This document shows, in pieces, positions 26,129 to 34,630 of a DNA stretch of 64,000 bases. The DNA lies in assembly GCA_965213765.1 (NCBI GenBank), contig OZ243926.1:868001-932000 (forward strand), written 5' to 3'. A model generated the notes under the pieces. The model was given only the letters and a program-made list of their open reading frames with translations, did not search any database and had not been told where the DNA came from. The position numbers and the translations under genes were made by a program. The first letter of the stretch is position 1. Each line of letters opens with the position of its first letter. The DNA is from JAJDXO01 sp965213765. Its GTDB lineage: Bacteria; Pseudomonadota; Alphaproteobacteria; Rhodospirillales; UBA2165.

Positions 26129-27372
26129 CCGCGGAGAAGGAACGGGTCACCAACGCGGGGTACAGAGCCGGCGTCGCCGCGCCGCGCACGGCAATGATGA
26201 TCATTTTCGCTGTCGTCGTCATCGACCTGATCGGGTTCGGCATCATCATTCCGCTGCTCCCCTTTTACGGCGAGCATTTCGGGGCATCCCCCGACCAAGT
26301 CGCCTACCTGATCTCGGTATTCTCGCTGTGCCAACTTATCTCCGCGCCCGTTTGGGGCCGGCTAAGCGACCGAATTGGCCGGCGCCCCGTACTGGTCATG
26401 AGCCTCGCCGGAACGGTTGGCGCCTATATCTGGATGGCACTTGTCGACAGCTTGTCCGGACTGTTCCTCGCCCGGGCGTTCGCGGGCGCGATGGCGGGAA
26501 GTATTGCGACCGCATTCGCCTATATGGCGGACATCACCACGCCCGAAAACCGGGCGCGCGGCATGGGCCTGGTCGGTGCCGCTTTCGGGCTGGGATTTAC
26601 CGCCGGACCCGCGATTGGCGGCATTCTCGGCGGGGCCGATCCGGCTAACATCAACTTTCAGCTCCCAGCCTACGCCGCGGCAGGTTTCTCGTTTGCCGCG
26701 TTCGCCGCGGCGGCGGCACTGCTCCCAGAGTCATCGCCGCGGGAAATCCGGGACCGCGCGCGGCGGAATGAACCCGGCCGCCAACATACCGATTTCATGG
26801 AGACCCTCCGGCGGCGGCCGACAAGGGTGGCCATTGGCCTGAATTTTCTTACCGTCGCGGGGATCGCCGGGATCGAGGCCATGTTTCCCATCTGGTCCGA
26901 GCGGGAGTATGGCTGGAGCGTGTCCCAAAACGGGTTTCTGTTCGCCTATATGGGCTTGATCATGGCGGCAATCCAAGGCGGACTCTCCGGCCCCATTTCA
27001 CGCCGGATCGGTGAGTTGGGCATGGTGCGGCTGGGCCTCGCCGCACTCGTTGTGGGATTAGTTGCCACGCCGCTCAGCCCAAACGAAACATGGATGATCC
27101 TCGCCGTCACCATCATGGCCGTTGGATTTGGAGTGGCAACGCCGGGTCTCAACACATTGGTGTCCCTGAGCGCGCCTGAGGACCAACAGGGCGGTGTCAT
27201 GGGTGTTGGACGGTCGGCAGCCACCGTGGCGCGGATTCTGGGCCCGGCCGCCGCCGGCATTTTGTTTGCCTGGTTAGGCCGGGATTGGCCGTTCTACATG
27301 GGTGCCGTCATCGTCGGAACGGCGTTAATTGTTGCCTTTGGAGGCCGTGGCCTGAACGAGAAATCCGACTGA
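26125..27372 (+). CDS. MFS transporter, TetA-like drug/H+ antiporter type
   Basis: 415 residues with twelve predicted membrane helices. The first helix (FAVVVIDLIGFGIIIPLLPF) and the loop motif GRLSDRIGRRPVLVMSLAG are typical of the tetracycline/multidrug branch of the major facilitator family, as is GLVGAAFGLGFTAGPAIGG. The start overlaps the stator stop by 4 bp (ATGA). Substrate cannot be predicted. Confidence 0.9.
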   Translation: MTAEKERVTNAGYRAGVAAPRTAMMIIFAVVVIDLIGFGIIIPLLPFYGEHFGASPDQVAYLISVFSLCQLISAPVWGRLSDRIGRRPVLVMSLAGTVGAYIWMALVDSLSGLFLARAFAGAMAGSIATAFAYMADITTPENRARGMGLVGAAFGLGFTAGPAIGGILGGADPANINFQLPAYAAAGFSFAAFAAAAALLPESSPREIRDRARRNEPGRQHTDFMETLRRRPTRVAIGLNFLTVAGIAGIEAMFPIWSEREYGWSVSQNGFLFAYMGLIMAAIQGGLSGPISRRIGELGMVRLGLAALVVGLVATPLSPNETWMILAVTIMAVGFGVATPGLNTLVSLSAPEDQQGGVMGVGRSAATVARILGPAAAGILFAWLGRDWPFYMGAVIVGTALIVAFGGRGLNEKSD

Positions 27373-27380
27373 TCCTCGGC

Positions 27381-27409
27381 TTGCCAGGGTGGCCGGCCTT
27401 ATGTATATA
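27381..27409 (+). promoter_or_regulatory. candidate sigma-70 promoter for rpmE
   Basis: TTGCCA (27381-27386) and TATATA (27404-27409) are spaced by 17 bp, 26 bp before the rpmE start codon. Confidence 0.6.
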
Positions 27410-27435
27410 AGCGCCCTCGCCGACGGAGCAGGGAC

Positions 27436-27657
27436 ATGAAGAAAGAGATTCATCCGGACTACCATGAGATCACGGTCACAATGACCGACGGATCGACGTT
27501 CACCACGCGCTCGACGTGGGGTGAGGCCGGCGACACGCTAAAATTGGACATCGATTCCAAATCCCACCCCGCATGGACCGGTGAACATCGTCTGGTCGAC
27601 AGCGGCGGTCAGGTGGCGAAGTTCAACAAGCGCTTTCAGAACCTGGGCCTCAAGTAG
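27436..27657 (+). CDS. rpmE: 50S ribosomal protein L31
   Basis: 73 residues beginning MKKEIHPDYHEITVTMTDGS and containing SKSHPAWTGEH, matching bacterial L31. No cysteines are present, so it is the zinc-free form. GGAGCAGGG precedes the ATG. A candidate promoter lies directly upstream. Confidence 0.96.
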   Translation: MKKEIHPDYHEITVTMTDGSTFTTRSTWGEAGDTLKLDIDSKSHPAWTGEHRLVDSGGQVAKFNKRFQNLGLK

Positions 27658-27870
27658 GTTCGAAATACCGCGCGGCCCTGGCACCCGCGGCGATCACGCC
27701 GGGAAGTTTGCCGGCTCAATCAGCAGCTACCCGGTGGATCCCAAGCATCTTGGCATGATCGAGGTCGGCCGGGAGGCGACGGAAAACCGGATGGTCCCCC
27801 ACCCGCAGCCGCTTCCGAAGCGGTTGCGCCGCAGGCGTAAAACCCCCCGAGTTTTTTCTACAATACGGGA

Positions 27871-27901
27871 CTTGAAGCCGGTTGGCCGCCGGCTATATGA
27901 G
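27871..27901 (+). promoter_or_regulatory. RpoH (sigma-32) type promoter of hsp20
   Basis: CTTG (27871-27874, extended as CTTGAAG) is followed after 17 bp by GCTATATGAG (27892-27901), which fits the alphaproteobacterial RpoH -10 consensus CYTATNTNNG at 9 of 10 positions. Transcription would start near 27907, giving a leader of about 100 nt. Confidence 0.75.
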
Positions 27902-27906
27902 GGTCA

Positions 27907-28005
27907 CGGCTGTATGCCTCACGAAGAGGGTGCCGTCCGAGAAACCGGTCCGGCCAGTTGGCGGGCCATTTGGAAACCGTGTTGCTTCATAAGGAGAATA
28001 TGGTC
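27907..28005 (+). promoter_or_regulatory. ROSE-like RNA thermometer in hsp20 leader
   Basis: The last hairpin (27976-28004) pairs ACCGUGUUGCUU with AGGAGAAUAUGGU around a four-base CAUA loop. It contains UUGCU facing AGGAG, the hallmark of ROSE elements, with a G-G opposition in the stem, and it buries the ribosome site and the first AUG. Two upstream hairpins are visible: ACGGC-GCCGU (about 27906-27936) and GGUCCG-CGGGCC (about 27945-27966). Melting at high temperature would expose the ribosome site. Inferred by hand folding. Confidence 0.72.
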
Positions 28006-28467
28006 ATGCGCACGTTTGATTTTTCACCCCTATTCCGCACCTCCGTCGGCTTCGACAACCTGCAGCGCCGCCTCGATTCTGCGCTGCAATATGCCCAGGC
28101 CAACGACGCCTACCCGCCGTACAACATCGAAAAACTGAGCGATGGCGCCTATCGCATTTCCATCGCCGTGGCGGGCTTTGGCGAGAAGGATCTCGACGTC
28201 ACCGTGAAGGAAGACGTTGTGGTCGTCAGCGGCAAACTCGATGCCGATCGGGAGAACTCCTATCTCCATCGCGGAATCGCCACTCGCTCGTTCGAGCGCC
28301 GCTTCCAACTCGCCGACCATGTAAAGGTGGTTGATGCCCATCTGGCCGACGGCTTGTTGGAGATTGATCTCGCCCGAGAGGTTCCGGAGGAGCTGAAGCC
28401 GCGCCAGATCAAGATCCTCGGCGGCCCCGCGCCCAAGGCTATTGAACACGGCAAAAAGGCCGCGTAG
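28006..28467 (+). CDS. ibpA: small heat-shock protein, Hsp20/IbpA type
   Basis: Alpha-crystallin-type holdase of 153 residues that keeps unfolding proteins soluble. The segment YPPYNIEKLSDGAYRISIAV opens the crystallin domain (about 35-130), and RSFERRFQLADHV lies within it. ATG 28006 is preferred: AAGGAG is 9 bp upstream, while ATG 28000 is only 3 bp away. Control is predicted to be double: an RpoH promoter and a ROSE-like thermometer. Confidence 0.95.
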   Translation: MRTFDFSPLFRTSVGFDNLQRRLDSALQYAQANDAYPPYNIEKLSDGAYRISIAVAGFGEKDLDVTVKEDVVVVSGKLDADRENSYLHRGIATRSFERRFQLADHVKVVDAHLADGLLEIDLAREVPEELKPRQIKILGGPAPKAIEHGKKAA

Positions 28468-28495
28468 CCAAGACCCGAATACCGAAAAATAATAC

Positions 28496-28569
28496 GCCCG
28501 GTCGTTGCATGGACAATGGCCGGGCGGCCCAATTCCAAGGGAATTTGGACAAAAAAATTGGGGCCGCCC
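28496..28569. terminator. overlapping hairpins between hsp20 and DUF1192 gene
   Basis: GCCCGGTCGTTG (28496-28507) pairs with CAATGGCCGGGC (28514-28525). A second stem, GGGCGGCCCAATT (28522-28534) with AATTGGGGCCGCCC (28556-28569), overlaps it, so the two compete. The position after two convergent genes suggests transcription termination, but the T-runs are weak on the plus strand. Confidence 0.5.
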
Positions 28570-28595
28570 GAAGGCCGCCCCGAAAGCAAGCCAGT

Positions 28596-28731
28596 CCCTG
28601 TTAAACTCGCCCGTATAAGTACGCTTCGTCACGGACTTTACATAAGACTCCACTAAGGGGTCAAGGGTCGATGCGACAGCCTGCGGTCAAAAAAAGCCGC
28701 CTCCAATCGAGGCGGCTCGAGTTTAACAGGG
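28596..28731. repeat. 14-bp perfect inverted repeat, arms 108 bp apart
   Basis: CCCTGTTAAACTCG (28596-28609) and its exact reverse complement CGAGTTTAACAGGG (28718-28731) enclose the DUF1192 terminator hairpin. Purpose unknown. Confidence 0.85.
28688..28716 (-). terminator. Rho-independent terminator of the DUF1192 gene
   Basis: GCCGCCTC (28696-28703) pairs with GAGGCGGC (28709-28716); on the minus strand a run of seven T follows directly. It lies about 135 bp past the stop codon of the DUF1192 gene. Confidence 0.85.
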
Positions 28732-28851
28732 AGGTGTCAAAGAGGTTCGAATGGCGGAGGAAATCCGCCAGACGATCTCATCGATCATCATCAGGTTATC
28801 AGGCCAGTCTTAAAAGACTCTTAATGGAGCCATGGCGGCGGGCGGAGCCGG
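28732..28851. other. untranslated 3' region of the DUF1192 gene
   Basis: Together with the preceding hairpins this completes the 384-bp gap between hsp20 and the DUF1192 gene. I see no gene or further motif in it. Confidence 0.5.
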
Positions 28852-29034
28852 TCACTTGCGGAAAAAAGAGTCCGCACCCGAACGAGCATCCTCTTTCAAG
28901 GCAATGGCTGCGCGGGCACGCTCGATTTCTCCCTCCATTTCGGCGATGTACTCGTGCAGCGCCTCGATAGACATGATCTCAAGGTCCTTTTGATCCGGTT
29001 TTTTCTCAACGGGTTCGAGATCATCGGTATCCAT
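28852..29034 (-). CDS. DUF1192 family small protein
   Basis: 60 residues beginning MDTDDLEPVEKKP, with LEIMSIEALHEYIAEMEGEI leading into a helix and ending in DSFFRK. This pattern is characteristic of DUF1192, an alphaproteobacterial family of unknown function. ATG 29034 has GGAGAG 7 bp upstream; a longer frame reads through the divergent promoter region. It is divergent from the quinone oxidoreductase gene, 94 bp apart. Confidence 0.88.
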   Translation of the reverse strand: MDTDDLEPVEKKPDQKDLEIMSIEALHEYIAEMEGEIERARAAIALKEDARSGADSFFRK

Positions 29035-29128
29035 CGCACGCTCTCTCCGCAGAAGACCCGCCGGGTCTTGCCTGGCTGTTACCGACAAGCATACTAGACC
29101 AAAGCCACAAGCGACAACCGGAGCGACC

Positions 29129-30133
29129 ATGACCGATCAACTCCCCGACGACATGCAATGCATCGAAATTCCGGAACCGGGGGGGGCCGAGGCTCTGAAA
29201 CCCGGCCGGCGACCAGTTCCCAATGTCGCCGACGACGAAATTCTGGTCCGGGTCGAAGCCGCCGGGGTCAATCGCCCCGATATCGTCCAACGGGAAGGCC
29301 GCTATCCGCCGCCGCCTGGTGTGACCGATATCCCCGGCCTGGAGATCGCCGGCACCATCGCCGCGCTCGGCGGTGGAGTCAGCAGCTGGAATGTGGGCGA
29401 CGACGTAATCGCGCTGGTTGCCGGCGGCGGCTACGCCGAGTACTGCGCGGTACCGGCGGCCCAAGCCTTGCCCGTTCCGGACGGCCTCAGCATGGTGGAA
29501 GCGGCGGCCATTCCCGAGACCTTCTTTACGGTCTGGAGCAATGTCTTTGATCGGTGCGCCCTGCTGCCCGGGGAAACCCTTCTGGTCCACGGAGGATCAA
29601 GCGGTATCGGCACCACCGCGATCATGCTCGCCGCGCAGTTAGGGAGCCATGTTATTGCCACCGCGGGTTCGGGCGAAAAGTGCCAGGCGTGTCTCGATTT
29701 GGGTGCGGAACTGGCTATCAACTACAAGGAACAGGATTTTGTCGAGGAGGTGATGAACCACACCGACGGCAATGGAGCCGACGTCGTGCTCGACATGGTC
29801 GCCGGGGACTATATCCCGAGAAACATCGCCTGCATGGCCGTGAGCGGCAGGCTCTGCATAATCGCGGCCCTCGGCGGATCGAAGGCGGAGGTGGATTTCA
29901 GACAGGTCTTCGTCAAACGGATGACCATAACCGGATCAACCCTGAGGGCACGGGACACGGCTTTCAAGAGCCAAATTGCGGAGAACCTGAAATCACGGGT
30001 CTGGCCGCTGTTCGAAGACGGGAAGCTGAAACCGGTGATATACAGAACCCTGACGCTGAACGATGCCGCCGAGGCGCATCGCGTCATGGAAGAAGGGCGC
30101 CACATCGGAAAAATAGTCCTGACAATCGACTAA
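29129..30133 (+). CDS. NAD(P)H-quinone oxidoreductase, PIG3-type
   Basis: Zinc-free medium-chain dehydrogenase/reductase of 334 residues. The N-terminus has AAGVNRPDIVQREGRYPPPP, which marks the PIG3-like branch (TIGR02824), and the nucleotide-binding part has VHGGSSGIGTTAIMLA. The zinc-ligand cysteines of alcohol dehydrogenases are missing. Likely reduces quinones or other enones with NADPH; the physiological substrate is unknown. Confidence 0.93.
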   Translation: MTDQLPDDMQCIEIPEPGGAEALKPGRRPVPNVADDEILVRVEAAGVNRPDIVQREGRYPPPPGVTDIPGLEIAGTIAALGGGVSSWNVGDDVIALVAGGGYAEYCAVPAAQALPVPDGLSMVEAAAIPETFFTVWSNVFDRCALLPGETLLVHGGSSGIGTTAIMLAAQLGSHVIATAGSGEKCQACLDLGAELAINYKEQDFVEEVMNHTDGNGADVVLDMVAGDYIPRNIACMAVSGRLCIIAALGGSKAEVDFRQVFVKRMTITGSTLRARDTAFKSQIAENLKSRVWPLFEDGKLKPVIYRTLTLNDAAEAHRVMEEGRHIGKIVLTID

Positions 30134-30245
30134 CGGCAGCTTTTCCGCAGGTTTGACCGGGCTTGGGGCGGCGGCTATATTGCGCGCAACATTCCAGGCG
30201 TAGACCACGGTCCGCCTGTATCACCTTAAACGAGGAAGACGTGTG

Positions 30246-30980
30246 ATGGCACAGCCTCTCATGCCAAAGGCGACCGCTGTTTGGTTGGTCGATAATACGG
30301 CGCTGACATTCGATCAGATATCAGACTACTGCGGCCTTCATATCCTTGAGGTTCAGGCGATCGCGGACGGCGAGGTCGCGCCGGGTATGCAGGGCCTCGA
30401 CCCGGTCGCCAATGGCCAGGTCAGCAAGGCGCAAATCGAGAAGTGTGAAGCGGATTCCGACGCCCGGCTGGAAATGTCAAAACCGTCGGTCCCGCTCCCG
30501 AAGGTTCGCCAGAAGGGCGCCCGCTACACGCCGATCTCAAAGCGCCAGGACCGGCCCGACGCTATCGCCTGGCTTTTGAAGAGCTATCCCGAACTCAGTG
30601 ATGCCCAGATCGGCCGCCTGATCGGCACCACCAAGCCGACCATCGAATCGGTGCGCAACCGGACCCATCGCAATATCGCTAATATCAAGGCGCAGAGCCC
30701 GGTCTATCTCGGGCTCTGTTCGGCGGCCGATCTGGAGAAAATGGTCGCAATCGCCCGGAAGCGCGCCGGCACGGAGCACGCGCCGCTTCAGCAACCGCCG
30801 GCCGAGGCCGCGGAAACCGCTCCGGCGGCCGACGAGACGGCTGGGACCGAAAGCCATCCCGCCGCCGCCGTCGCACCGGCCGCCGAGGTATTTGGCGATG
30901 TTCCGACGGCGCCGCCGGTGGAGGATTCCGGGGACACCCCGGATCCGTTCGCCCCGCAGCCACCGACCGCTAACGATTAA
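30246..30980 (+). CDS. trcR: cell cycle transcriptional regulator TrcR (DUF1013)
   Basis: 244 residues from ATG 30246; GAGGAAG lies 8 bp upstream, and a GTG codon just before is an alternative. The N-terminal part WLVDNTALTFDQISDYCGLH and the middle DAIAWLLKSYPELSDAQIGR followed by IGTTKPTIESVRNRTHRN contain two helix-turn-helix-like regions and match DUF1013. In Caulobacter this family is a cell-cycle regulator that contacts RNA polymerase. The C-terminal 70 residues are Ala/Pro-rich and disordered. Confidence 0.85.
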   Translation: MAQPLMPKATAVWLVDNTALTFDQISDYCGLHILEVQAIADGEVAPGMQGLDPVANGQVSKAQIEKCEADSDARLEMSKPSVPLPKVRQKGARYTPISKRQDRPDAIAWLLKSYPELSDAQIGRLIGTTKPTIESVRNRTHRNIANIKAQSPVYLGLCSAADLEKMVAIARKRAGTEHAPLQQPPAEAAETAPAADETAGTESHPAAAVAPAAEVFGDVPTAPPVEDSGDTPDPFAPQPPTAND

Positions 30981-30985
30981 CCCGG

Positions 30986-32485
30986 CTATCCGTCACCAAA
31001 CGAAATCCCCTGTGCGAGGGGCAATTCCCGTGAGTAGTTGATGGTGTTCGTCGCCTGGCGCATATAGGCCTTCCAGGCATCGGAACCTGACTCGCGCCCG
31101 CCACCGGTTTCCTTCTCGCCGCCAAAGGCTCCGCCGATTTCGGCGCCCGACGGACCAATGTTTACGTTGGCTATGCCGCAATCGCTCCCCGACGCCGACA
31201 GGAACCGCTCGGCCTCCCGCAGATCGGTTGTGAAGATACTCGACGCGAGGCCCTGATCGACATCGTTGTGGAGCGCGATCGCCTTGTCCAAATCGTCATA
31301 TCCAAGGACGTACAATATGGGGGCGAAAGTCTCTTTGCGAACGATGGCAGATTGCTCGGGCATTTCGGCGATTGCTGGCCGGACATAGAACGCCTCCGGG
31401 TAGGTATCGCCGAGTTGCCTCTCTCCACCGGTCACTACCCCGCCGTCTTTCCGCGCCTGCTTCAACGCCGATAGCATTTCGTCGAAGGCCGCCTGGTCGA
31501 TCAGCGGGCCGACCAGCGTTTTCTCGGCAAACGGATCACCGACCGGGATTTCCGCATAGGCCGCTCTTAGCCGCGAGAGCAATTCTTCACGGACATCGGA
31601 GTGAACGATCAGGCGGCGTAAGGACGTACACCTTTGTCCCGCCGTTCCAACGGCCGCAAACAGGATTGCCCGGACGGCCAGATCGAGGTCGGCGGACGGG
31701 GCGACAATCATCGCGTTATTACCGCCGAGCTCAAGGAGCGAGCGGCCAAACCGTTGGGCCACCCGGGGACCCACCTCCCGGCCCATGCGGCAGCTGCCGG
31801 TCGCGCTGATCAGACGCATCCGCGGATCGTCGACAATTAGTTGACCGATTGCTCGGTCCCCGATCAGGACCGACGAGAGGCCCGCCGGCGCACCGCCGAA
31901 CTCCGCAGCCGCCCGCTCGAAGAGGTGCTGGCACGCCAGTGCCGTAATGGGTGTTTTCTCAGATGGTTTCCATACCACCGGATCACCGCAAACGATCGCC
32001 AGCGCCGTATTCCATGACCAGACGGCGACGGGAAAATTAAACGCGCTGATGACGCCCACAGGGCCCAGGGGATGCCAGGTTTCCATCATCCGGTGCCCGG
32101 GCCGTTCCGAGGCGATGGTCAAACCGTAGAGTTGGCGGGAAAGGCCGACCGCGAAGTCACAAATGTCGATCATTTCCTGTACCTCGCCGAGGCCCTCTTG
32201 AAAAATCTTTCCGGCTTCGAGCGTCACCAAGCGGCCAAGCGGCTCCTTGTGCCGGCGAAGCTGATTGCCGAAAAGCCGGATGAGCTCTCCGCGGCGCGGC
32301 GGCGGGACGTCTCGCCAGTGCTGAAAGGCGTTCTCGGCGGCGGACAATTTGGCTCCGGTGGAATCGGCCGTATCAGTGGCCACCGCCGCGATGACCGTTC
32401 CATCAATCGGTGAAGCGACCGGATAGTCGCCACAATCCACGTCTGACAATGGCAGACCGATTGACTTGAGAATATCTTGAAGCAT
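30986..32485 (-). CDS. ALDH7-type aldehyde dehydrogenase
   Basis: 499 residues from ATG 32485. The catalytic residues are visible as Asn in SAFNFPVAVWSWN, Glu in LELGGNNAMIV, and Cys in TAGQRCTSLRRLI. The C-terminal GGAFGGEKETGGGRESGSD is typical of the ALDH7 branch, whose members oxidise alpha-aminoadipate semialdehyde (piperideine-6-carboxylate) in lysine catabolism. No other lysine-degradation gene is nearby, so the substrate is inferred. It converges on trcR with only 5 bp between stops. Confidence 0.92.
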   Translation of the reverse strand: MLQDILKSIGLPLSDVDCGDYPVASPIDGTVIAAVATDTADSTGAKLSAAENAFQHWRDVPPPRRGELIRLFGNQLRRHKEPLGRLVTLEAGKIFQEGLGEVQEMIDICDFAVGLSRQLYGLTIASERPGHRMMETWHPLGPVGVISAFNFPVAVWSWNTALAIVCGDPVVWKPSEKTPITALACQHLFERAAAEFGGAPAGLSSVLIGDRAIGQLIVDDPRMRLISATGSCRMGREVGPRVAQRFGRSLLELGGNNAMIVAPSADLDLAVRAILFAAVGTAGQRCTSLRRLIVHSDVREELLSRLRAAYAEIPVGDPFAEKTLVGPLIDQAAFDEMLSALKQARKDGGVVTGGERQLGDTYPEAFYVRPAIAEMPEQSAIVRKETFAPILYVLGYDDLDKAIALHNDVDQGLASSIFTTDLREAERFLSASGSDCGIANVNIGPSGAEIGGAFGGEKETGGGRESGSDAWKAYMRQATNTINYSRELPLAQGISFGDG

Positions 32486-32663
32486 GGACCCAAATCCCAC
32501 TAGCAAGGCCGGTCCGCGCCGGCCGCACGGAATGTCGCCGACGGCAAGGGCGCCGGTCAGAATCGCAACTATATATGATTTAGGTGCGCGAACGGCGTTC
32601 GCCAGACGGCGCCGGTCAACTCATTGTCAGTGGCAGGCGAATTCCCGCCTGATACCGATCCGC

Positions 32664-32831
32664 TTATAGGGCGTTGAGATCCGCGAGCTCGTCTTTTATT
32701 CGGAGCTTCTGGCGTTTGAGAGTCGCGATGAGCAAATCATCGGGTGTAGAACTTTCAAACTCTCTTTCAATTTTGGATTCGAGTTCTTGGTGCCTCGTTT
32801 TTAGCACGTCGATTCGATCCTTATCCGCCAT
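32664..32831 (-). CDS. DUF465 (YdcH-like) small protein
   Basis: 55 residues: MADKDRIDVLKTRHQELESK, then ERE and an LKRQKLRIKDELADLNAL ending. This Glu/Lys helical hairpin with the final LKxxKLxxKDEL pattern matches DUF465, whose function is unknown. TAAGGAGG stands just before the ATG. A second DUF465 gene lies 1.8 kb away at 34631. Confidence 0.88.
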   Translation of the reverse strand: MADKDRIDVLKTRHQELESKIEREFESSTPDDLLIATLKRQKLRIKDELADLNAL

Positions 32832-32923
32832 CTATCTTACCTCCTAACTTGGCCTTCTTTTCCTACTTGCAATCTTAAGGCTCCCTTTGTGGCGAAATCA
32901 AGAGCCGCTCCGTCGGCCCCCGT

Positions 32924-33433
32924 TCAGACAAGCTGGTCGAACGCCGCATAAATGGCATCCAATTCCCGGGCCGCGTCGTCATCCGGGGAAACCTTCCTCA
33001 TTTTCAGATAGTTGGAGAGCGCCGCCCGGATGTCACCGGGCCCTTCTCCGTCGGGCTTTCGTATTCGCAAATGGGAAGCAATAATCATGTCTTGAGCAAT
33101 CTTTTCCGCTTCGAGTTCCGCAGATTTGATACCTGCACGATACTCGAGGACGCTGCCGGCAGGCGCATCCGGCCCGGGTTCCTTGAGCCAACGCCTGATT
33201 CGCCGGAGTGGCCGAATCACCTCGTCCCGCCAAGGCGCAATGAGGAGGTCCACCTGTTCGAAATCGGCAACGGAGGCGGTTCGGCCTTGGCTCGCCAGCC
33301 ACGCGGCGTACAGCAAGATGTTGACATCAAGGCCGAGGTGATCTTGCAGCGTCAAGCAGGCCTCGGCGACGCCGTCCCGCTGATAGAAATCCAACGAGAA
33401 TCGCCAGAAGTGATTTGTCTCCGCGGAGGGCAT
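32924..33433 (-). CDS. TIGR02444 family protein
   Basis: 169 residues from ATG 33433. FWRFSLDFYQRDGVAEACL, then LQDHLGLDVNILLYAAWLAS, match the conserved start of the TIGR02444 family, an all-helical group of unknown role found in proteobacteria. It begins 3 bp after the phosphofructokinase gene ends, so the two are likely cotranscribed. Confidence 0.85.
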   Translation of the reverse strand: MPSAETNHFWRFSLDFYQRDGVAEACLTLQDHLGLDVNILLYAAWLASQGRTASVADFEQVDLLIAPWRDEVIRPLRRIRRWLKEPGPDAPAGSVLEYRAGIKSAELEAEKIAQDMIIASHLRIRKPDGEGPGDIRAALSNYLKMRKVSPDDDAARELDAIYAAFDQLV

Positions 33434-33435
33434 TC

Positions 33436-34521
33436 CTAGTCTCCGAGCGATATGCCGAGGCCACGGGCCGTGCAAACCAGCGTGTCGTCGAGAGAAACGG
33501 CACGGGTACGTTGAGTGACCTCGTCAAGCGGCACGTCCACAACCTGGCGATGCTGCCAGGACACCATGCAGCCGGTCTTCCCTTCGGCCAGAAGATCGAC
33601 CGCTTTCACGCCAAAGGCCGAAGCGACAATTCGGTCGTGGCTGCTTGGAATGCCGCCCCGTTGAACATGGCCCAGAACCGTTACGCGGGTATCAGATCCG
33701 GTGTGTTCCGAGATCTGCTCACTGAGGATCTGCCCCACCCCGCCATAGCGCCAGTGTCCCTGGGTGGTGATGTACGACCGGGCTTCTTCTCCCAGCGGAT
33801 GGGCAGCTTCCGCGACGACGACGAGGGAATGATTGCGCCCGCTTTCCCGGACGCGGTTGATCTTTGTGGCCACCTTCTCGATATCGAAAGGAATTTCGGG
33901 GATCAAAATGACATCGGCGCCACCGGCGATACCGGCGCTGAGCGCGATATGCCCGGCGTCCCGCCCCATCACCTCGAGGATCATGACGCGCTCGTGGCTC
34001 TCGGCGGTCGGCTGCAGCCGATCAAGTGCCTCAACAGCCGTGCTGAGGGCTGTGGTGAACCCGATGGCGTATTCGGTGAGTGGCACATCATTGTCAATTG
34101 TCTTGGGAATGCCAATCATCGGAATGCCGCCGAATTCAGCCAGCCGATGGAGAATCTTGAGACTGCCGTCTCCGCCGATGACGATCAGCCCGCTCAACTC
34201 CAGTTCCTGAAAGCCGGAAACGAATTGCTGGGAAATATCTTGGGTCGTCCCGTCGCGCATTGGATAGGCGAACGGATCTCCATGAGTGGTGGTCCCGAGT
34301 ATGGTGCCCCCCATGCGCAGGATATCGCCGGTAAACAGGCCGGGTCTCAGTTCCTCGTAGCGCATCGGGCGCTCCAGCAGACCCTTCGATCCGTCGTGAA
34401 TACCGATGACTTGCCAGCCATACTCGCCGTCAGCACGCTGCACGGCGGCGCGGATCGCCGCGTTGAGACCGGCACAATCGCCACCACTAGTGAGTATCCC
34501 GATTTTAGTATCTTGCTTCAT
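33436..34521 (-). CDS. 6-phosphofructokinase, mixed-substrate family
   Basis: 361 residues. ILTSGGDCAGLNAAIRA, GGDGS (116-120), PKTIDNDV (139-146) and MGRDAGHIA are the nucleotide- and fructose-6-phosphate-binding motifs. The Gly in GGDGS suggests ATP use, because PPi-dependent enzymes have Asp there. The Lys in PKTIDND is found in PPi enzymes, where classical ATP enzymes have Gly. This combination belongs to the TIGR02483 mixed-substrate group. Phosphoryl donor therefore unresolved. The gene is divergent from the DUF465 gene, 109 bp apart. Confidence 0.92.
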   Translation of the reverse strand: MKQDTKIGILTSGGDCAGLNAAIRAAVQRADGEYGWQVIGIHDGSKGLLERPMRYEELRPGLFTGDILRMGGTILGTTTHGDPFAYPMRDGTTQDISQQFVSGFQELELSGLIVIGGDGSLKILHRLAEFGGIPMIGIPKTIDNDVPLTEYAIGFTTALSTAVEALDRLQPTAESHERVMILEVMGRDAGHIALSAGIAGGADVILIPEIPFDIEKVATKINRVRESGRNHSLVVVAEAAHPLGEEARSYITTQGHWRYGGVGQILSEQISEHTGSDTRVTVLGHVQRGGIPSSHDRIVASAFGVKAVDLLAEGKTGCMVSWQHRQVVDVPLDEVTQRTRAVSLDDTLVCTARGLGISLGD

Positions 34522-34630
34522 TCTCGCTTACCCAAGTCTTTCGGCTGCCCTTGCCAATCGAAACAGTCCCGGCTGCCCTTTTGATGACACTCTGCTATTA
34601 TAGGCGTCATCCTCTAACCAATGCGAACCA

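Larger units (their letters stand above)
27658..28005. other. rpmE-hsp20 intergenic region
   Basis: No gene. The first 150 bp contain short GC-rich hairpins, for example CCGCTTCCGAAGCGG near 27808, but no clear poly-T terminator. The second half holds a heat-shock promoter and the leader RNA of the small heat-shock gene, listed separately. Confidence 0.7.

Noticed and set aside
28741..28760. GGTTCGAAT as a tRNA T-loop
   Set aside because: No matching acceptor, anticodon or D arms on either side. Similar isolated GTTCGAA strings at 27658 and 62949 also fail.
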